DNA of 64,000 nt from Polaromonas eurypsychrophila (lineage in GTDB: Bacteria; Pseudomonadota; Gammaproteobacteria; Burkholderiales; Burkholderiaceae_C). Each line of letters starts with the position of its first letter. Position 1 is the first letter of the stretch. The stretch covers positions 110,001 through 174,000 of the forward strand of contig NZ_BMIG01000008.1 in NCBI RefSeq assembly GCF_014641715.1, read 5' to 3'. The translations under genes were made by a program, and so were the position numbers. Below are positions 35,349 through 44,470 of this stretch, piece after piece. The notes beneath the pieces are model-generated. The model saw only the letters and a program-made list of their open reading frames with translations. It had not been told where the DNA came from and ran no database searches.

Positions 35349-37583
35349 ATGACCTATTGGCTCAGCATTGTGGTTGCGACGCCGGCCCACAGCAGTGTGG
35401 CCGGGGCACTGACCTATGCGAGCGAGTGGCCGCTCGCACCGGGCACGCTGGTGCGTGTGCCTTTGGGTAGACGCGAGGTGCTGGGCGTGGTCTGGGAGGT
35501 CTTGCCGGACAGCGGGGACCTGCTGCCAGCGCAAGCCCGCGCGGTGTTGGGCGCGCTGGACGGACTGGCGCCGCTGTCGGCCACCTGGCGCCGGCTGGTG
35601 GCATTTACCGCCAGTTATTACCAGCGCTCGATTGGGGAGGTCGCACTGGCCGCGCTGCCACCGCAGTTGCGCGCCTTGAGTACTGTACAGCTCGCGCGCC
35701 GGCTCAAACGCCCGGTGGCAGCCGCACCGGACACCCCGGACACTACTGATTTGATAGCACTGAGCCCAGAACAGGAAAGGGCTATAGCCGAATTTGATGC
35801 CGATACCCGGCCGGCCCTGCTGTTCGGCGCGACCGGCAGCGGGAAAACCGAGGTCTACCTGCGCGCCGCCGCCAGCGTGCTTGCGCAGGACGCCAGCGCC
35901 CAGGTGCTGGTGATGGTGCCGGAGATCAACTTGACGCCGCAACTGCAGGCGCGGTTCGAGGAGCGTTTTGCCCACCTCGGCAAGGCGCAGGTGGTGGCCC
36001 TGCACAGCGGCCTCACGCCGGCGCAGCGCCTCAAAAGCTGGCTGGCCGCCCACGCCGGCCAGGCCCGGCTGGTGCTGGGCACCCGCATGGCAATTTTTGC
36101 GTCCTTGCCGAACCTCCGCCTGATCGTTGTTGATGAGGAACACGACCCGAGCTACAAGCAGCAGGAGGGCGCGCGGTACTCGGCGCGCGACCTGGCGGTT
36201 TATCGCGCCATGCTGGAGAGCTCGACCAACAGCAGTAGCAGTATCGCGGCGCCCTCTTTTTCAGCCGGGGCCGCGGAACCGGCTCCGCCGGGCCGCAGGC
36301 GCAGCGCCCCCCCGGGGGGCAGCGAACCACACGAAGTGGGGAGCGTGGGGGCTATGTCCTGCCGTGTCCTGCTGGGCTCGGCCACACCTTCGCTCGAAAG
36401 CTGGCAGGCCACGGTGGCGGGACGCTACCAGCGCCTGACCATGAGCGAGCGTATTGGCGCAGCCGACCTGCACGGCAGCTTGCCCACGGTGCGGCTGGTC
36501 GACATGAACCATCAGCCAAAACACTGCACGATTGCGCCGCCACTGCTGGACGCCATCGCCCAGCGCATCGCGCGTGGCGAGCAGTCGCTGATCTTTCTGA
36601 ACCGGCGTGGTTATGCGCCGGTGCTGGCCTGCCACGATTGCGGCTGGAAAAGCGAGTGTCCTCATTGCAGCGCCTTCCGCGTTTTCCACAAAATGGACCG
36701 CACCCTGCGCTGCCACCATTGCGGCTTCACCGAACGGGTGCCGCGCGCCTGCCCGGGCTGCGGCAACATCGACATCGCGCCGCTGGGCAAGGGCACGGAA
36801 CGGCTGGAGGAACACATCGCCGAATTGCTGGTCGGGGTCACCCGGCCGGACGGCAGCCCGCTGCATAACTCGGTGAGAATTGCGCGCATCGACGCCGACA
36901 CCACCCGGCTCAAGGGCGCACTCGAGTCACAGCTGGCCAGCGTACATGCCCGCGAGGTCGATGTTCTCGTCGGCACGCAGATGATTGCCAAGGGCCATGA
37001 CTTTCGCCACATCACGCTGGTCGCCGCGATCAACCCGGACGGCGCGCTGTTTTCCAGCGACTTCCGCGCGCCCGAGCGGCTGTTCGGCCTCTTGATGCAG
37101 GCCGCAGGCCGCGCCGGGCGCGACGCCGAACGCGGCGAAGCCAGCGAGATGTGGGTGCAGACTTTCCACCCGCAACACCCGCTGTTTGGTGCTTTGAAAA
37201 AGCACGACTACCCGGCCTTTGCAGCCCAGGAACTCAAGGAGCGTGAAGCCGCCGGCATGTCGCCCTTCGGCTTTTCAGCACTGGTTCGGGCAGAAGCCAG
37301 GGAGCAGGCGGTGGCCCAGGGCTTCCTCAATGCCGCCGCCGAGACGGCGCAGGCGCAGCAACTGCCGGGCGCCGAAGCGGTCACGCCCTACCCGGCGGTG
37401 CCTATGACGATACAGCGCGTGGCCAACATCGAACGCGCGCAGATGCTGGTTGAAAGCTCGTCACGGGCGGCCCTGCAGCGTTTCCTCGCGGCCTGGCAGC
37501 CGCTGCTGCACCAGACCAGGCAAGAGGGCGACTTCAAGGGCCTGATCCGCTGGGCAATTGACGTGGATCCGCTGGCCATATGA
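35349..37583 (+). CDS. priA: Primosomal protein N' (replication restart helicase PriA) with an in-frame insertion
   Basis: A 744-residue 3'-to-5' helicase that reloads the replisome at stalled forks. It has an N-terminal DNA-binding domain, Walker A FGATGSGKTEVY (about 158-169), the DEEH box in IVVDEEHDPSYKQ, and the zinc-binding cysteine block CHDCGW, CPHC, CHHCGF and CPGCGN (about 428-474). Between VYRAMLES and CRVLLGSATP there is an extra ~45 residues, rich in Ser, Ala, Pro and Gly, including the A repeat at 36261-36352. E. coli PriA has only about a dozen residues here. Residues about 132-149 derive from a B repeat. Despite both, the frame and all motifs are intact. Confidence 0.93.
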   Translation: MTYWLSIVVATPAHSSVAGALTYASEWPLAPGTLVRVPLGRREVLGVVWEVLPDSGDLLPAQARAVLGALDGLAPLSATWRRLVAFTASYYQRSIGEVALAALPPQLRALSTVQLARRLKRPVAAAPDTPDTTDLIALSPEQERAIAEFDADTRPALLFGATGSGKTEVYLRAAASVLAQDASAQVLVMVPEINLTPQLQARFEERFAHLGKAQVVALHSGLTPAQRLKSWLAAHAGQARLVLGTRMAIFASLPNLRLIVVDEEHDPSYKQQEGARYSARDLAVYRAMLESSTNSSSSIAAPSFSAGAAEPAPPGRRRSAPPGGSEPHEVGSVGAMSCRVLLGSATPSLESWQATVAGRYQRLTMSERIGAADLHGSLPTVRLVDMNHQPKHCTIAPPLLDAIAQRIARGEQSLIFLNRRGYAPVLACHDCGWKSECPHCSAFRVFHKMDRTLRCHHCGFTERVPRACPGCGNIDIAPLGKGTERLEEHIAELLVGVTRPDGSPLHNSVRIARIDADTTRLKGALESQLASVHAREVDVLVGTQMIAKGHDFRHITLVAAINPDGALFSSDFRAPERLFGLLMQAAGRAGRDAERGEASEMWVQTFHPQHPLFGALKKHDYPAFAAQELKEREAAGMSPFGFSALVRAEAREQAVAQGFLNAAAETAQAQQLPGAEAVTPYPAVPMTIQRVANIERAQMLVESSSRAALQRFLAAWQPLLHQTRQEGDFKGLIRWAIDVDPLAI
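35742..35797 (+). repeat. B repeat inside priA
   Basis: ACTACTGATTTGATAGCACTGAGC..GGGCTATAGCCGAATTT, read in frame as DTTDLIALSPEQERAIAEF (about residues 131-149), just before the Walker A region. Confidence 0.65.
36261..36352 (-). repeat. A repeat inside priA
   Basis: A copy of the ~92-bp A repeat: GGGGCCGCGGAACCGGC, CCGCAGGCGCAGCGCCCC, GGGGGGCAGCG and a final GTGGGGGC. It is read in frame as an Ala/Pro/Arg/Gly stretch (about residues 305-335) between the DEEH box and the LGSATP motif of the helicase core. Confidence 0.85.
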
Positions 37584-37676
37584 CCCCCACGGTCGCTCAC
37601 GGCGTGTAGCTCCCTGCCCCCAGAGGGGGCCGCTGCGCCTGCGGACTGGCAGAGCCAGATCCGCGGCCCCTGCTTG
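37584..37676 (+). repeat. A repeat, intergenic after priA
   Basis: A full copy in the opposite orientation to the one inside priA: CCCCCACGGTCGCTCAC, GAGGGGGCCGCTGCGCC, the inverted TGGCAGAGCCA and GCGGCCCCTGCTTGA. It begins at the priA stop codon, between two convergent genes. Confidence 0.85.
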
Positions 37677-37704
37677 AATTGAAGAGTTCTCTACCTGCCT
37701 GCTT

Positions 37705-38658
37705 TCATGTCAGAAGAGCCACCGCAGCTGAAAAACTGAAAAACGCCAGCACCGTGGACAGCAAAATAATGCGCGCTATCCGCCCGTTGTCCGCGCCAAA
37801 TTTTTCGGCCAGTACCGACACATTGCTGGCACTCGGCAGTGCCGCCACCAGCACGATCACCGTCAGCGCAAAGGGCTCCAGCGACAGGCCGGCGTAGATC
37901 GCCAGCAGGCCGACCCCGCCCACCAACAGCGGGTGCAGCAACAACTTGATCAGCGCGACCGGCACATAGTCCTTCAGCGCAATGGTTTCCACGCTGTTCA
38001 TCTGCGAGCGCGCCAGCACCGCACCGATGGTAAACAGCGCCACCGGAGACGCGGCATCGGCGAGCAGGGCGACGGTCTGCATCACGGGCGCTGGCAGGGC
38101 AAGCTGCAGGCCCGAGGAGACGGCGCCCAGCACGATGGCCCACGGCATGGGATTGAGCGCCACGCCCCTGAGTGCATTTTTGGCCGCCACTTCGGCGCCG
38201 TGGGCATCGGCCGAATCCAGCCGTGACAGCGCAATACACAGCGAACTGGTCACCAGCAGATCCACCACGATGGTCACAATCGCCGGACCGGCCGCCTGCG
38301 AACCCAGCAAGGCCACCAGCAGTGGCACACCCATGAATCCGGTGTTCGGGAAGGCCGCGACCAGCGCGCCGAAGGAGGCGTCGTTCCAGCCGATGCGTTT
38401 GTTGCGCGTCACGGCAATCGTGAGCGCCACCATGATCAGCGCGCACAGCAGGTAGACGGCGACCACGCCGCCGTCGAGCAACTGCGCCAGCGGCGTGTTG
38501 GCGCCAAAGCGGTACAACATGCAGGGCAGTGCGAAATACAGCACAAAGGTGTTGAGCCCCGGGATCGCCGCCTGCGGCAACAGGCCACGGCGTGCCGCCA
38601 GGTAGCCGCACAGGACCAGCGCGAAGAAAGGGAAGGTGATGAGAAGAATGCCTAGCAC
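37705..38658 (-). CDS. AEC family transporter (auxin efflux carrier family)
   Basis: A 317-residue inner-membrane carrier of the AEC family, typically exporting or exchanging organic acids such as malate or malonate. About ten hydrophobic segments form two inverted halves. The N-terminal FFALVLCGYLAARRG and the central FPNTGFMGVPLLVALLG (with the conserved NTGFMG motif) are typical. Translation probably starts at GTG 38658. It is convergent with priA and divergent from rep. Substrate is unknown. Confidence 0.87.
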   Translation of the reverse strand: MLGILLITFPFFALVLCGYLAARRGLLPQAAIPGLNTFVLYFALPCMLYRFGANTPLAQLLDGGVVAVYLLCALIMVALTIAVTRNKRIGWNDASFGALVAAFPNTGFMGVPLLVALLGSQAAGPAIVTIVVDLLVTSSLCIALSRLDSADAHGAEVAAKNALRGVALNPMPWAIVLGAVSSGLQLALPAPVMQTVALLADAASPVALFTIGAVLARSQMNSVETIALKDYVPVALIKLLLHPLLVGGVGLLAIYAGLSLEPFALTVIVLVAALPSASNVSVLAEKFGADNGRIARIILLSTVLAFFSFSAAVALLT

Positions 38659-38785
38659 AAGGCCCTATTGTCGCCGGCAAAGTTGGCAGGCGGCCGACTG
38701 GCTATGATGCCCGCTGCCCGACTGTTTTCCTTCAGCGTCACCCCGCGCTGCCGCTCCGGGCTCACGTTTCCTCGTTTTCGCCTGC

Positions 38786-40921
38786 ATGTCCTCACCTTCT
38801 CCCGAATCAGCCGCCGCCGGACTCAACCTCGCCCAGCAGGAAGCCGTCAACTACATGCACGGCCCCTGCCTGGTTCTGGCCGGCGCCGGCTCCGGCAAAA
38901 CGCGGGTGATCACGCACAAGATAGGCCGGCTGATCAAGGCCGGACTGCCTGCGACGGAAATTGCCGCCATCACCTTCACCAACAAGGCCGCTGCCGAGAT
39001 GCGCGAGCGGGCCAAAAAACTGATCGGCTCGCCCGCCCGGGGCGTGGTGATTTGCACATTTCACGCGCTGGGCGTGCGCATGTTGCGCCAGGACGGCGAG
39101 GCCCTGGGGCTGAAAAAGCAGTTCTCCATCCTGGACAGCGACGATGTGACCAGCATCCTCAAAGACGCCGGGGGCACCACCGATGCAGCCACAGCGCGCC
39201 AGTGGCAGTGGACCATCAGCGCCTGGAAGAACAGCGGGCTCAACGCGGCCCAGGCCGAAGTGCAGGCCAGTGGTGATGAAGATCGGCTGATCGCCCGCAT
39301 CATGGCGCGGTATGAAGAGCGCCTGACGGCCTACCAGAGCGTGGACTTTGACGACCTGATTAGCCTGCCGCTCAAGCTGCTGCAGGAGCACGATGCGGTG
39401 CGGGACAAATGGCAGAAGGCCCTAGGCCATGTGCTGGTTGATGAATACCAGGACACCAACGCCACCCAGTACGAGGTGCTTAAGCTGCTGGTCGGCGCGC
39501 GCGGGCGCTTCACCGCCGTGGGCGACGATGATCAGTCCATCTATGGCTGGCGCGGCGCAACCCTGGACAACCTGAAAAGGCTGCCAGAGGATTACCCCAC
39601 CCTGCGCGTCATCAAACTGGAGCAGAACTACCGCTCCACCAGCGCCATCCTGCGTGCAGCCAACAACGTGATTGCGCCGAATCCCAAACTGTTTCCGAAA
39701 ACCCTGTTCAGCGAACTCGGCGAGGGCGAGCCGGTGCGCGTGGTGGACTGCGACAGCGAGGAGCACGAGGCCGAACGCGTGGTGGCGCGCATTCAGAGCC
39801 TGCGTGCCGGCGCCGAGCTCCAGGCGGCGGGCGAGCAGCACAAGGAGTGGAAAGACTTCTGCGTGCTGTACCGCGCCAACCATATGGCCAAACCGTTCGA
39901 GAAGGCGTTTCGCAAGGCGCAAATTCCGTACAAGGTTTCGGGCGGTCAGAGCTTTTTTGACCGCGCTGAAATCAAGGACCTGTGCTGCTGGCTGCGGCTG
40001 CTGGTCAACAACAATGACGACCCGGCCTTCATGCGCTCGGTCACCACGCCCAAACGCGGCATCGGCCACACCACGCTGGGGGCGCTGGGGGTGTTCGCGA
40101 GCAAGTACAAATTGAGTCTGTTTGAGTCGCTGTTCAGCAATTCGCTGGGTTCGGCCCTGCCGGCCAAGGCGGTGGCTTCGCTGCATGAGTTCGGCCGTTA
40201 TGTGAACGAGCTGGAATACCGCGCCAGGCACACGGTCGGCGCCGAGGCTGCCCGCATCTTTTTGACCGACTGGCTCAAGGACATCGCTTACGAAAAACAC
40301 CTGCACGACAGCGAAGAGAGCGAAAAACTCGCCGCAGCGCGCTGGACCAATGTGATGGATTTCTGTGACTGGATGGCGCAGCGTTGCGGCGGGCAGATCG
40401 ACGACACCAGCGGCGCCGTCATCGCAGCGGAAACCAAAACCATGCTCGAAGTGGTGCAGACGATTGCGCTGCTGTCGACCATCAGTGAACGCGAGGGCGA
40501 GCAGAACGTGGTGACGCTGTCCACGCTGCATGCGGCCAAGGGCCTCGAGTGGCCGCATGTGGTGCTGGCCGGCTGCTGCGAAGGGCTGCTGCCTTTCAAG
40601 CTCGACGACGACGATGGCAGCGATGTGGCCAAGACCGAAAACATCGCACTGCGGCTTCAGGAAGAGCGCCGCCTGATGTATGTGGGCATCACGCGGGCGC
40701 AACGCACGCTGGCGGTGAACTGGCTGCGCCGGCGCAAGAAAGGCCGCGACACCGTGGCCGGCGTGCCCAGCCGCTTCATTGCCGAGATGGGCCTGGACCA
40801 AACCACGGTGAAGGAGGACCCACGCGAAAAAATCAAGGCGCTGCGGGCCGAATTCGCCAAACGCGCAGCCGACAGCGCCGAAGCCAACAACCTGGCCGAG
40901 GCCGCAAGAAGCGCCGGCTGA
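38786..40921 (+). CDS. rep: UvrD/Rep family ATP-dependent DNA helicase
   Basis: A 711-residue superfamily 1A helicase. Motif I is LAGAGSGKTRVI (about 31-42), motif Ia ITFTNKAAAEMRERA, motif II VDEYQDTN, motif III AVGDDDQSIYGWRGA, motif IV LEQNYRST, motif V TLHAAKGLEWPHVVL and motif VI RRLMYVGITRAQ. Length and C-terminal sequence resemble Rep, which displaces proteins ahead of the replication fork, rather than UvrD (no Tudor-like tail seen). It is 13 bases upstream of a small exported protein gene on the same strand. Assignment to Rep rather than UvrD is moderately sure. Confidence 0.87.
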   Translation: MSSPSPESAAAGLNLAQQEAVNYMHGPCLVLAGAGSGKTRVITHKIGRLIKAGLPATEIAAITFTNKAAAEMRERAKKLIGSPARGVVICTFHALGVRMLRQDGEALGLKKQFSILDSDDVTSILKDAGGTTDAATARQWQWTISAWKNSGLNAAQAEVQASGDEDRLIARIMARYEERLTAYQSVDFDDLISLPLKLLQEHDAVRDKWQKALGHVLVDEYQDTNATQYEVLKLLVGARGRFTAVGDDDQSIYGWRGATLDNLKRLPEDYPTLRVIKLEQNYRSTSAILRAANNVIAPNPKLFPKTLFSELGEGEPVRVVDCDSEEHEAERVVARIQSLRAGAELQAAGEQHKEWKDFCVLYRANHMAKPFEKAFRKAQIPYKVSGGQSFFDRAEIKDLCCWLRLLVNNNDDPAFMRSVTTPKRGIGHTTLGALGVFASKYKLSLFESLFSNSLGSALPAKAVASLHEFGRYVNELEYRARHTVGAEAARIFLTDWLKDIAYEKHLHDSEESEKLAAARWTNVMDFCDWMAQRCGGQIDDTSGAVIAAETKTMLEVVQTIALLSTISEREGEQNVVTLSTLHAAKGLEWPHVVLAGCCEGLLPFKLDDDDGSDVAKTENIALRLQEERRLMYVGITRAQRTLAVNWLRRRKKGRDTVAGVPSRFIAEMGLDQTTVKEDPREKIKALRAEFAKRAADSAEANNLAEAARSAG

Positions 40922-40934
40922 CCCTGGAATCCCC

Positions 40935-41453
40935 ATGAAACTTCACAACAGCCTCCGACTCGCTCTTTTTTTGATAGCTGTGAGCGCTTTCTGCATAAGG
41001 GTCGAAGCTCAGAATAATACGAAAAAGGCAGGCGCTGCGCGTGCATCTGGCACTTGTCTGACGGCAACACAGCTGTCCGCCCTACATATTTACGGCGAAT
41101 GGCGTGTTCGCTTTAACCCGGCGCCCGCGGGCTTGCCTGCAACGGCCATCATGCGGCTGGAAAAACACGCGGAGTTCAGCGAGAGTGTGGCAGGCTCCGT
41201 CACTCGGGAACTGGGTGCTGCGAGAGTCGAGGGACATGCTCCCCGCGCGCAACTGGCGGGCGATCTGGAAAACGGGTTTCTCACCCTCGACGAATCTTCA
41301 AACGGCATCAGCATCACCGGCACCTGGAACGGTGAAATGGTTAAAGAATCATGCGGGAAAAAATTCATGGGCACATGGAAAGACACCAGCGACAACGCGC
41401 CGCCGGATACGCCGGACGTTCCCTTCACACTGGAAAAACTGCCGGGCTGGTAG
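40935..41453 (+). CDS. Hypothetical exported protein
   Basis: A 172-residue protein that I do not recognise. A signal peptide (residues 1-26, core LALFLIAVSAFC, cleavage after VEAQ) targets it to the periplasm. The mature part has two conserved-looking Cys residues (GTCLTATQL and KESCGKKF), probably a disulfide, and a lipocalin-like pattern of short beta strands (YGEWRVRF, ITGTWNGEMV, FMGTWKDT). The hydrophobic core of the signal peptide is encoded by a B repeat. It starts 13 bases after rep and is followed by the degraded pldA. Confidence 0.7.
   Translation: MKLHNSLRLALFLIAVSAFCIRVEAQNNTKKAGAARASGTCLTATQLSALHIYGEWRVRFNPAPAGLPATAIMRLEKHAEFSESVAGSVTRELGAARVEGHAPRAQLAGDLENGFLTLDESSNGISITGTWNGEMVKESCGKKFMGTWKDTSDNAPPDTPDVPFTLEKLPGW
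40965..41017 (+). repeat. B repeat forming a signal peptide
   Basis: TTTTTTTGATAGCTGTGAGCGC..AAGGGTCGAAGCTCAGAATAA, read in frame as FLIAVSAFCIRVEAQ. The same FIA/LIAVSA-type core occurs in the DsbD-like signal peptide at 29591. Confidence 0.65.
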
Positions 41454-41519
41454 CCGCAGCATGGGGCCTGCTCGGCGGGCTGATGTGGGCAGGCGGCGCT
41501 TCCCGGCATGGCGCCGTAG

Positions 41520-42418
41520 GCGCCGGACGGCAAACGCATCGGTTGCCGGGACAGCAAGTATTCCAAACTGTCGCGCTTCTGGGAGCTTCAGCGCGGCACC
41601 GACTGCGACACCTTCGGCATCCGGGGCTACCGCCCCATCAGTGTGGCGGGTGTGGTTTCAGACAGCATCAATAACAACCCGTCCTCACCCCGCGGCCGGC
41701 CACAACGTGACCACGCCCTTCACCTACGAGCGCTCGGAGGTCCGCCCGCAGTTGTCGGTACGTACCAAGGGTCGCCAAGGGCCTGCTGACGTCTGCCTCA
41801 GGCGACGATGCCGGCAGCGATTCGGTATGGGTCGGTTACACGCAGCAAAGCTACTGGCAGTTTTTCAACGACAGCATCTCGCGCCCGTTCCGGACCACCG
41901 ATCATGAGCCCGAGGTGGTCTACATTTACCCGCACATGATCGACCTGCCGGGCGGCTGGAAATACCGCTTGGGCGGCCTGGGCCCGACCCACCAGTCGAA
42001 TGGCCAGAGCCTGCCGCTGTCGCGCAGCTGGAACCGGGTCTACCTGGTGGGTGTGACCGAAAAAAATCTGGGCGACGATGCCAGCCTGACGCTGCAGGGG
42101 CGCATCTGGCAACGCCTGCGCGAGTCTTCCGGCAGTGACGACAATCCGGGCATTTCCGACTTCATTGGCCGGGCCGAGGTCACCCGGTTTCTGACAGATC
42201 AACAAGGTCCACGGCCTCGGCATGCGGTGCGCCATTCACTCAAGTCCGACGCACGCGGCTCGGTCAAGCTGGAATGGATGAAAGCCTCCACCGCCATCGC
42301 CGACAGCGCGGCCCTGCGCTACCACGTGCAGTTGTTCAGCGGCTACGGCGACAGCCTGGTCGACTACAACCGGCGCCGCAACGTGCTGAGCGTGGGCCCT
42401 AGCCTGGTGGACTGGTAG
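41520..42418 (+). pseudogene. pldA: Outer membrane phospholipase A (pldA) pseudogene
   Basis: A broken outer-membrane phospholipase A. Three successive frames give family sequence: SKYSKLSRFWELQRGTDC..NNNPSSP (from about 41555), then AGHNVTTPFTYE..LSVRTK after a shift near 41688, then VAKGLLT..WVGYTQQSYWQFFN after a shift at 41770 (one extra G). The last frame continues to the stop at 42418 and includes the catalytic HQSNGQS and SRSWNR and the C-terminal strand ending VGPSLVDW. The N-terminal signal region is not recognisable. Either the gene is dead or these are sequencing errors; the missing N-terminus favours a true pseudogene. Confidence 0.8.
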
Positions 42419-42445
42419 AGCGCCAGCGGCGAGGGGTAAAACGCA

Positions 42446-43162
42446 TCAGGAATCCCATCCAGTCCTGTTCCACCCTCGGGCCATGGCAAAAGCCACGCTG
42501 GCTCGAGCCAGTTCAAGCGTGCTATCGATCAGCACCAGGCCGGATACGTCAGCGTATCGGCTGGCCATCGGAATCTCGGTGCATCCCATGATGAGCGTGG
42601 TGACACCGCACCGGACAAGATGCTGGCACGCCTGCGTGAGATGCTCCGCCCCGAGCTCTGTCCGCCCGGCCTTGACTTCACGAATACAGGCGTCCACCTG
42701 GATTTGCGCACCGTCGGACTCCGGGGTCATGAAGTCCATGCCACGCCCGACAAGTTCGCGCTGGTAAAAACCTGATGCCAGCGTGCCCCGCGTGGCGAAG
42801 ATGGCCACGCGCGATCCAGCCGGCGAGGAAATCGCCGCAACGCACGACCTGGCGATGTGCAGTACAGGTGCCCTGCTGCTCCGGCTCATTTGATCAAACC
42901 AGTGGTGCGATGAGTTACAGGGAATGACGATGACGCCGACATCGGCGCGGTTGAGGGTGTCGATGCCCGCCAGCAACTGTGGCAGCGGGTCCCGGCCATG
43001 GCCGAGGATGGCACTGGACCGGTCGTGGACATGCGGCAGGCTGGCCACGATCACGGGCAAATGATCCTGATCGCGCGAAGCAGGCGTGAGTTTGACGAGC
43101 TTGTCCAGAAAGTCGACTGTCGCCAATGGACCCATTCCCCCAAATACACCGATGCGCGACAT
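42446..43162 (-). CDS. Aspartate/glutamate racemase family protein
   Basis: A 238-residue cytoplasmic enzyme of the Asp/Glu racemase family, interconverting L- and D-amino acids with two catalytic cysteines. Both are present: VIPCNSSHHW (about residue 82) and IMGCTEIP (about residue 196). The Gly-rich N-terminus MSRIGVFGGMGPLATVDF is the YgeA/aspartate-racemase type. It is the last gene of an operon with the symporter (10-base gap) and solute-binding protein, so racemisation of an imported acidic amino acid is likely. Confidence 0.88.
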   Translation of the reverse strand: MSRIGVFGGMGPLATVDFLDKLVKLTPASRDQDHLPVIVASLPHVHDRSSAILGHGRDPLPQLLAGIDTLNRADVGVIVIPCNSSHHWFDQMSRSSRAPVLHIARSCVAAISSPAGSRVAIFATRGTLASGFYQRELVGRGMDFMTPESDGAQIQVDACIREVKAGRTELGAEHLTQACQHLVRCGVTTLIMGCTEIPMASRYADVSGLVLIDSTLELARASVAFAMARGWNRTGWDS

Positions 43163-43171
43163 GGATGTCGC

Positions 43172-44449
43172 CTAGATTTTCAAGGGCCGAGGACAAATCA
43201 GCGACACCGCTGCGTTGTTGCCAATCACCAGAACAAGAGTTCGCAGCATGTCGCAGATCGGATCTACTGCGAGAAACAGAATGAATGCCGCTTCGAAGGG
43301 CAGTCCAAGGTAGCTGCAGGTCAGTCCCACCAGGGAAACTGTCAGCAACCCTGTCATGCCGGCAGAGGCAAAGCCGGCAAGTATGGACGCGGAAAGCACC
43401 ACAGCCAGTTCGGTGATTCCCAGCGGCTTGCCGTAGAGTTGCGCCACAAACACGGTCGCGGCCACATAGTAGATGACAGGCCCGATACGCAGCAGGGAAA
43501 CGCTCAATGGCACCATCAGTTCGACGCGCGAGCGTGCGAATCCGAGGCGATCGGCCAGGCTCTCAATCATGATCGGCATGCAGGTGGCGCTGCTTCGGGT
43601 GGCCAGCGCAAGGGCAAAAGGCCCGCGCAAAGCATCCAGCGTCTGGCCGAAGGTCGAGTTTGACCGCTTCCAGATGATGAGGGTGGCAATGACCAGCGCC
43701 AGCATCGACGCGACAAAAAATGCAAGAACGAACTGGGCCATGGCCTGGAGGGGGCCGAGGCCGGTCTTGGCCATCTGGGCCGCACTCATGCAGAAAAGAA
43801 TGATGGGCAAGGGATAGTTCAGCCATCGCATCAGAGTTTGACACGAGTGGTAAATGGTTTCCAGCGACTGCGTCAGCCCGTCGGAAACGCGCGAGGGGAC
43901 TTGTCCCACTGCAAACCCAAACAGCAGGGCAAAGACCAGCGCCTTCAAGGTATCGCCATTGGCCAGTGCCGCAAAAATATTGGAGGGAACCAAGCTGACC
44001 AGCACCTCTGTGAAATTGACGGATTTGACGGGTGCATCGACACCCTGCAGGCTCATGATCGTGTCACTGGAATTGAGATCGTTGCCGACAATCCTTCCGA
44101 AAGTCTGCATGGTTTCGGTCGACAGGTTTTCTCCCGGCTTCATCACCAGAAGGGTCAGCGCACCCAGCAATGCGACCACCACGGAAAACACGGCGAAAAC
44201 GATGGCCACGCGCGCCATCAACCCACCGGCACCGCCTTCACGAAAAAGCCGCTGCAGGCTGAAGATCACTGCCGACACCATGAACGGCAAGGCAATCATC
44301 TTGAGCAGGTCCACATAGACGTCACCCACAAAACCGAGCCGGAGTCCCAAGGCCGGCATGTACATGCCAAGCAGGAAGCCCGCCGCCAAGCTGGCGATCA
44401 CCACCCAGGGGTTGAGCGCAAACGCATAAAGTTTTTTCAGATTGATCAT
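43172..44449 (-). CDS. Dicarboxylate/amino acid:cation symporter (DAACS family)
   Basis: A 425-residue inner-membrane Na+ or H+ symporter of the GltP/DctA family, taking up glutamate, aspartate or C4-dicarboxylates. The core signature is the serine-rich reentrant loop LATRSSATCMPIMIES and the LSASILAGFASAGMTGLLTVSL region before the final NNAAVSLI. About eight to ten hydrophobic segments are visible. I chose ATG 44449, which has AAGG seven bases upstream; a GTG lies directly before it. It lies between the solute-binding protein and racemase genes, and the three probably act on the same acidic amino acid. Confidence 0.9.
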   Translation of the reverse strand: MINLKKLYAFALNPWVVIASLAAGFLLGMYMPALGLRLGFVGDVYVDLLKMIALPFMVSAVIFSLQRLFREGGAGGLMARVAIVFAVFSVVVALLGALTLLVMKPGENLSTETMQTFGRIVGNDLNSSDTIMSLQGVDAPVKSVNFTEVLVSLVPSNIFAALANGDTLKALVFALLFGFAVGQVPSRVSDGLTQSLETIYHSCQTLMRWLNYPLPIILFCMSAAQMAKTGLGPLQAMAQFVLAFFVASMLALVIATLIIWKRSNSTFGQTLDALRGPFALALATRSSATCMPIMIESLADRLGFARSRVELMVPLSVSLLRIGPVIYYVAATVFVAQLYGKPLGITELAVVLSASILAGFASAGMTGLLTVSLVGLTCSYLGLPFEAAFILFLAVDPICDMLRTLVLVIGNNAAVSLICPRPLKI

Positions 44450-44470
44450 CACGGCACCTTGGTTGGTCGA

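Noticed and set aside
35095..35352. An 85-codon open frame upstream of priA
   Set aside because: No ribosome site or family resemblance, and it lies in an AT-rich regulatory-looking gap.
41520..42418. Programmed frameshifting in pldA
   Set aside because: No slippery heptamer or stimulatory structure at either shift, two shifts are needed, and the N-terminus is missing.
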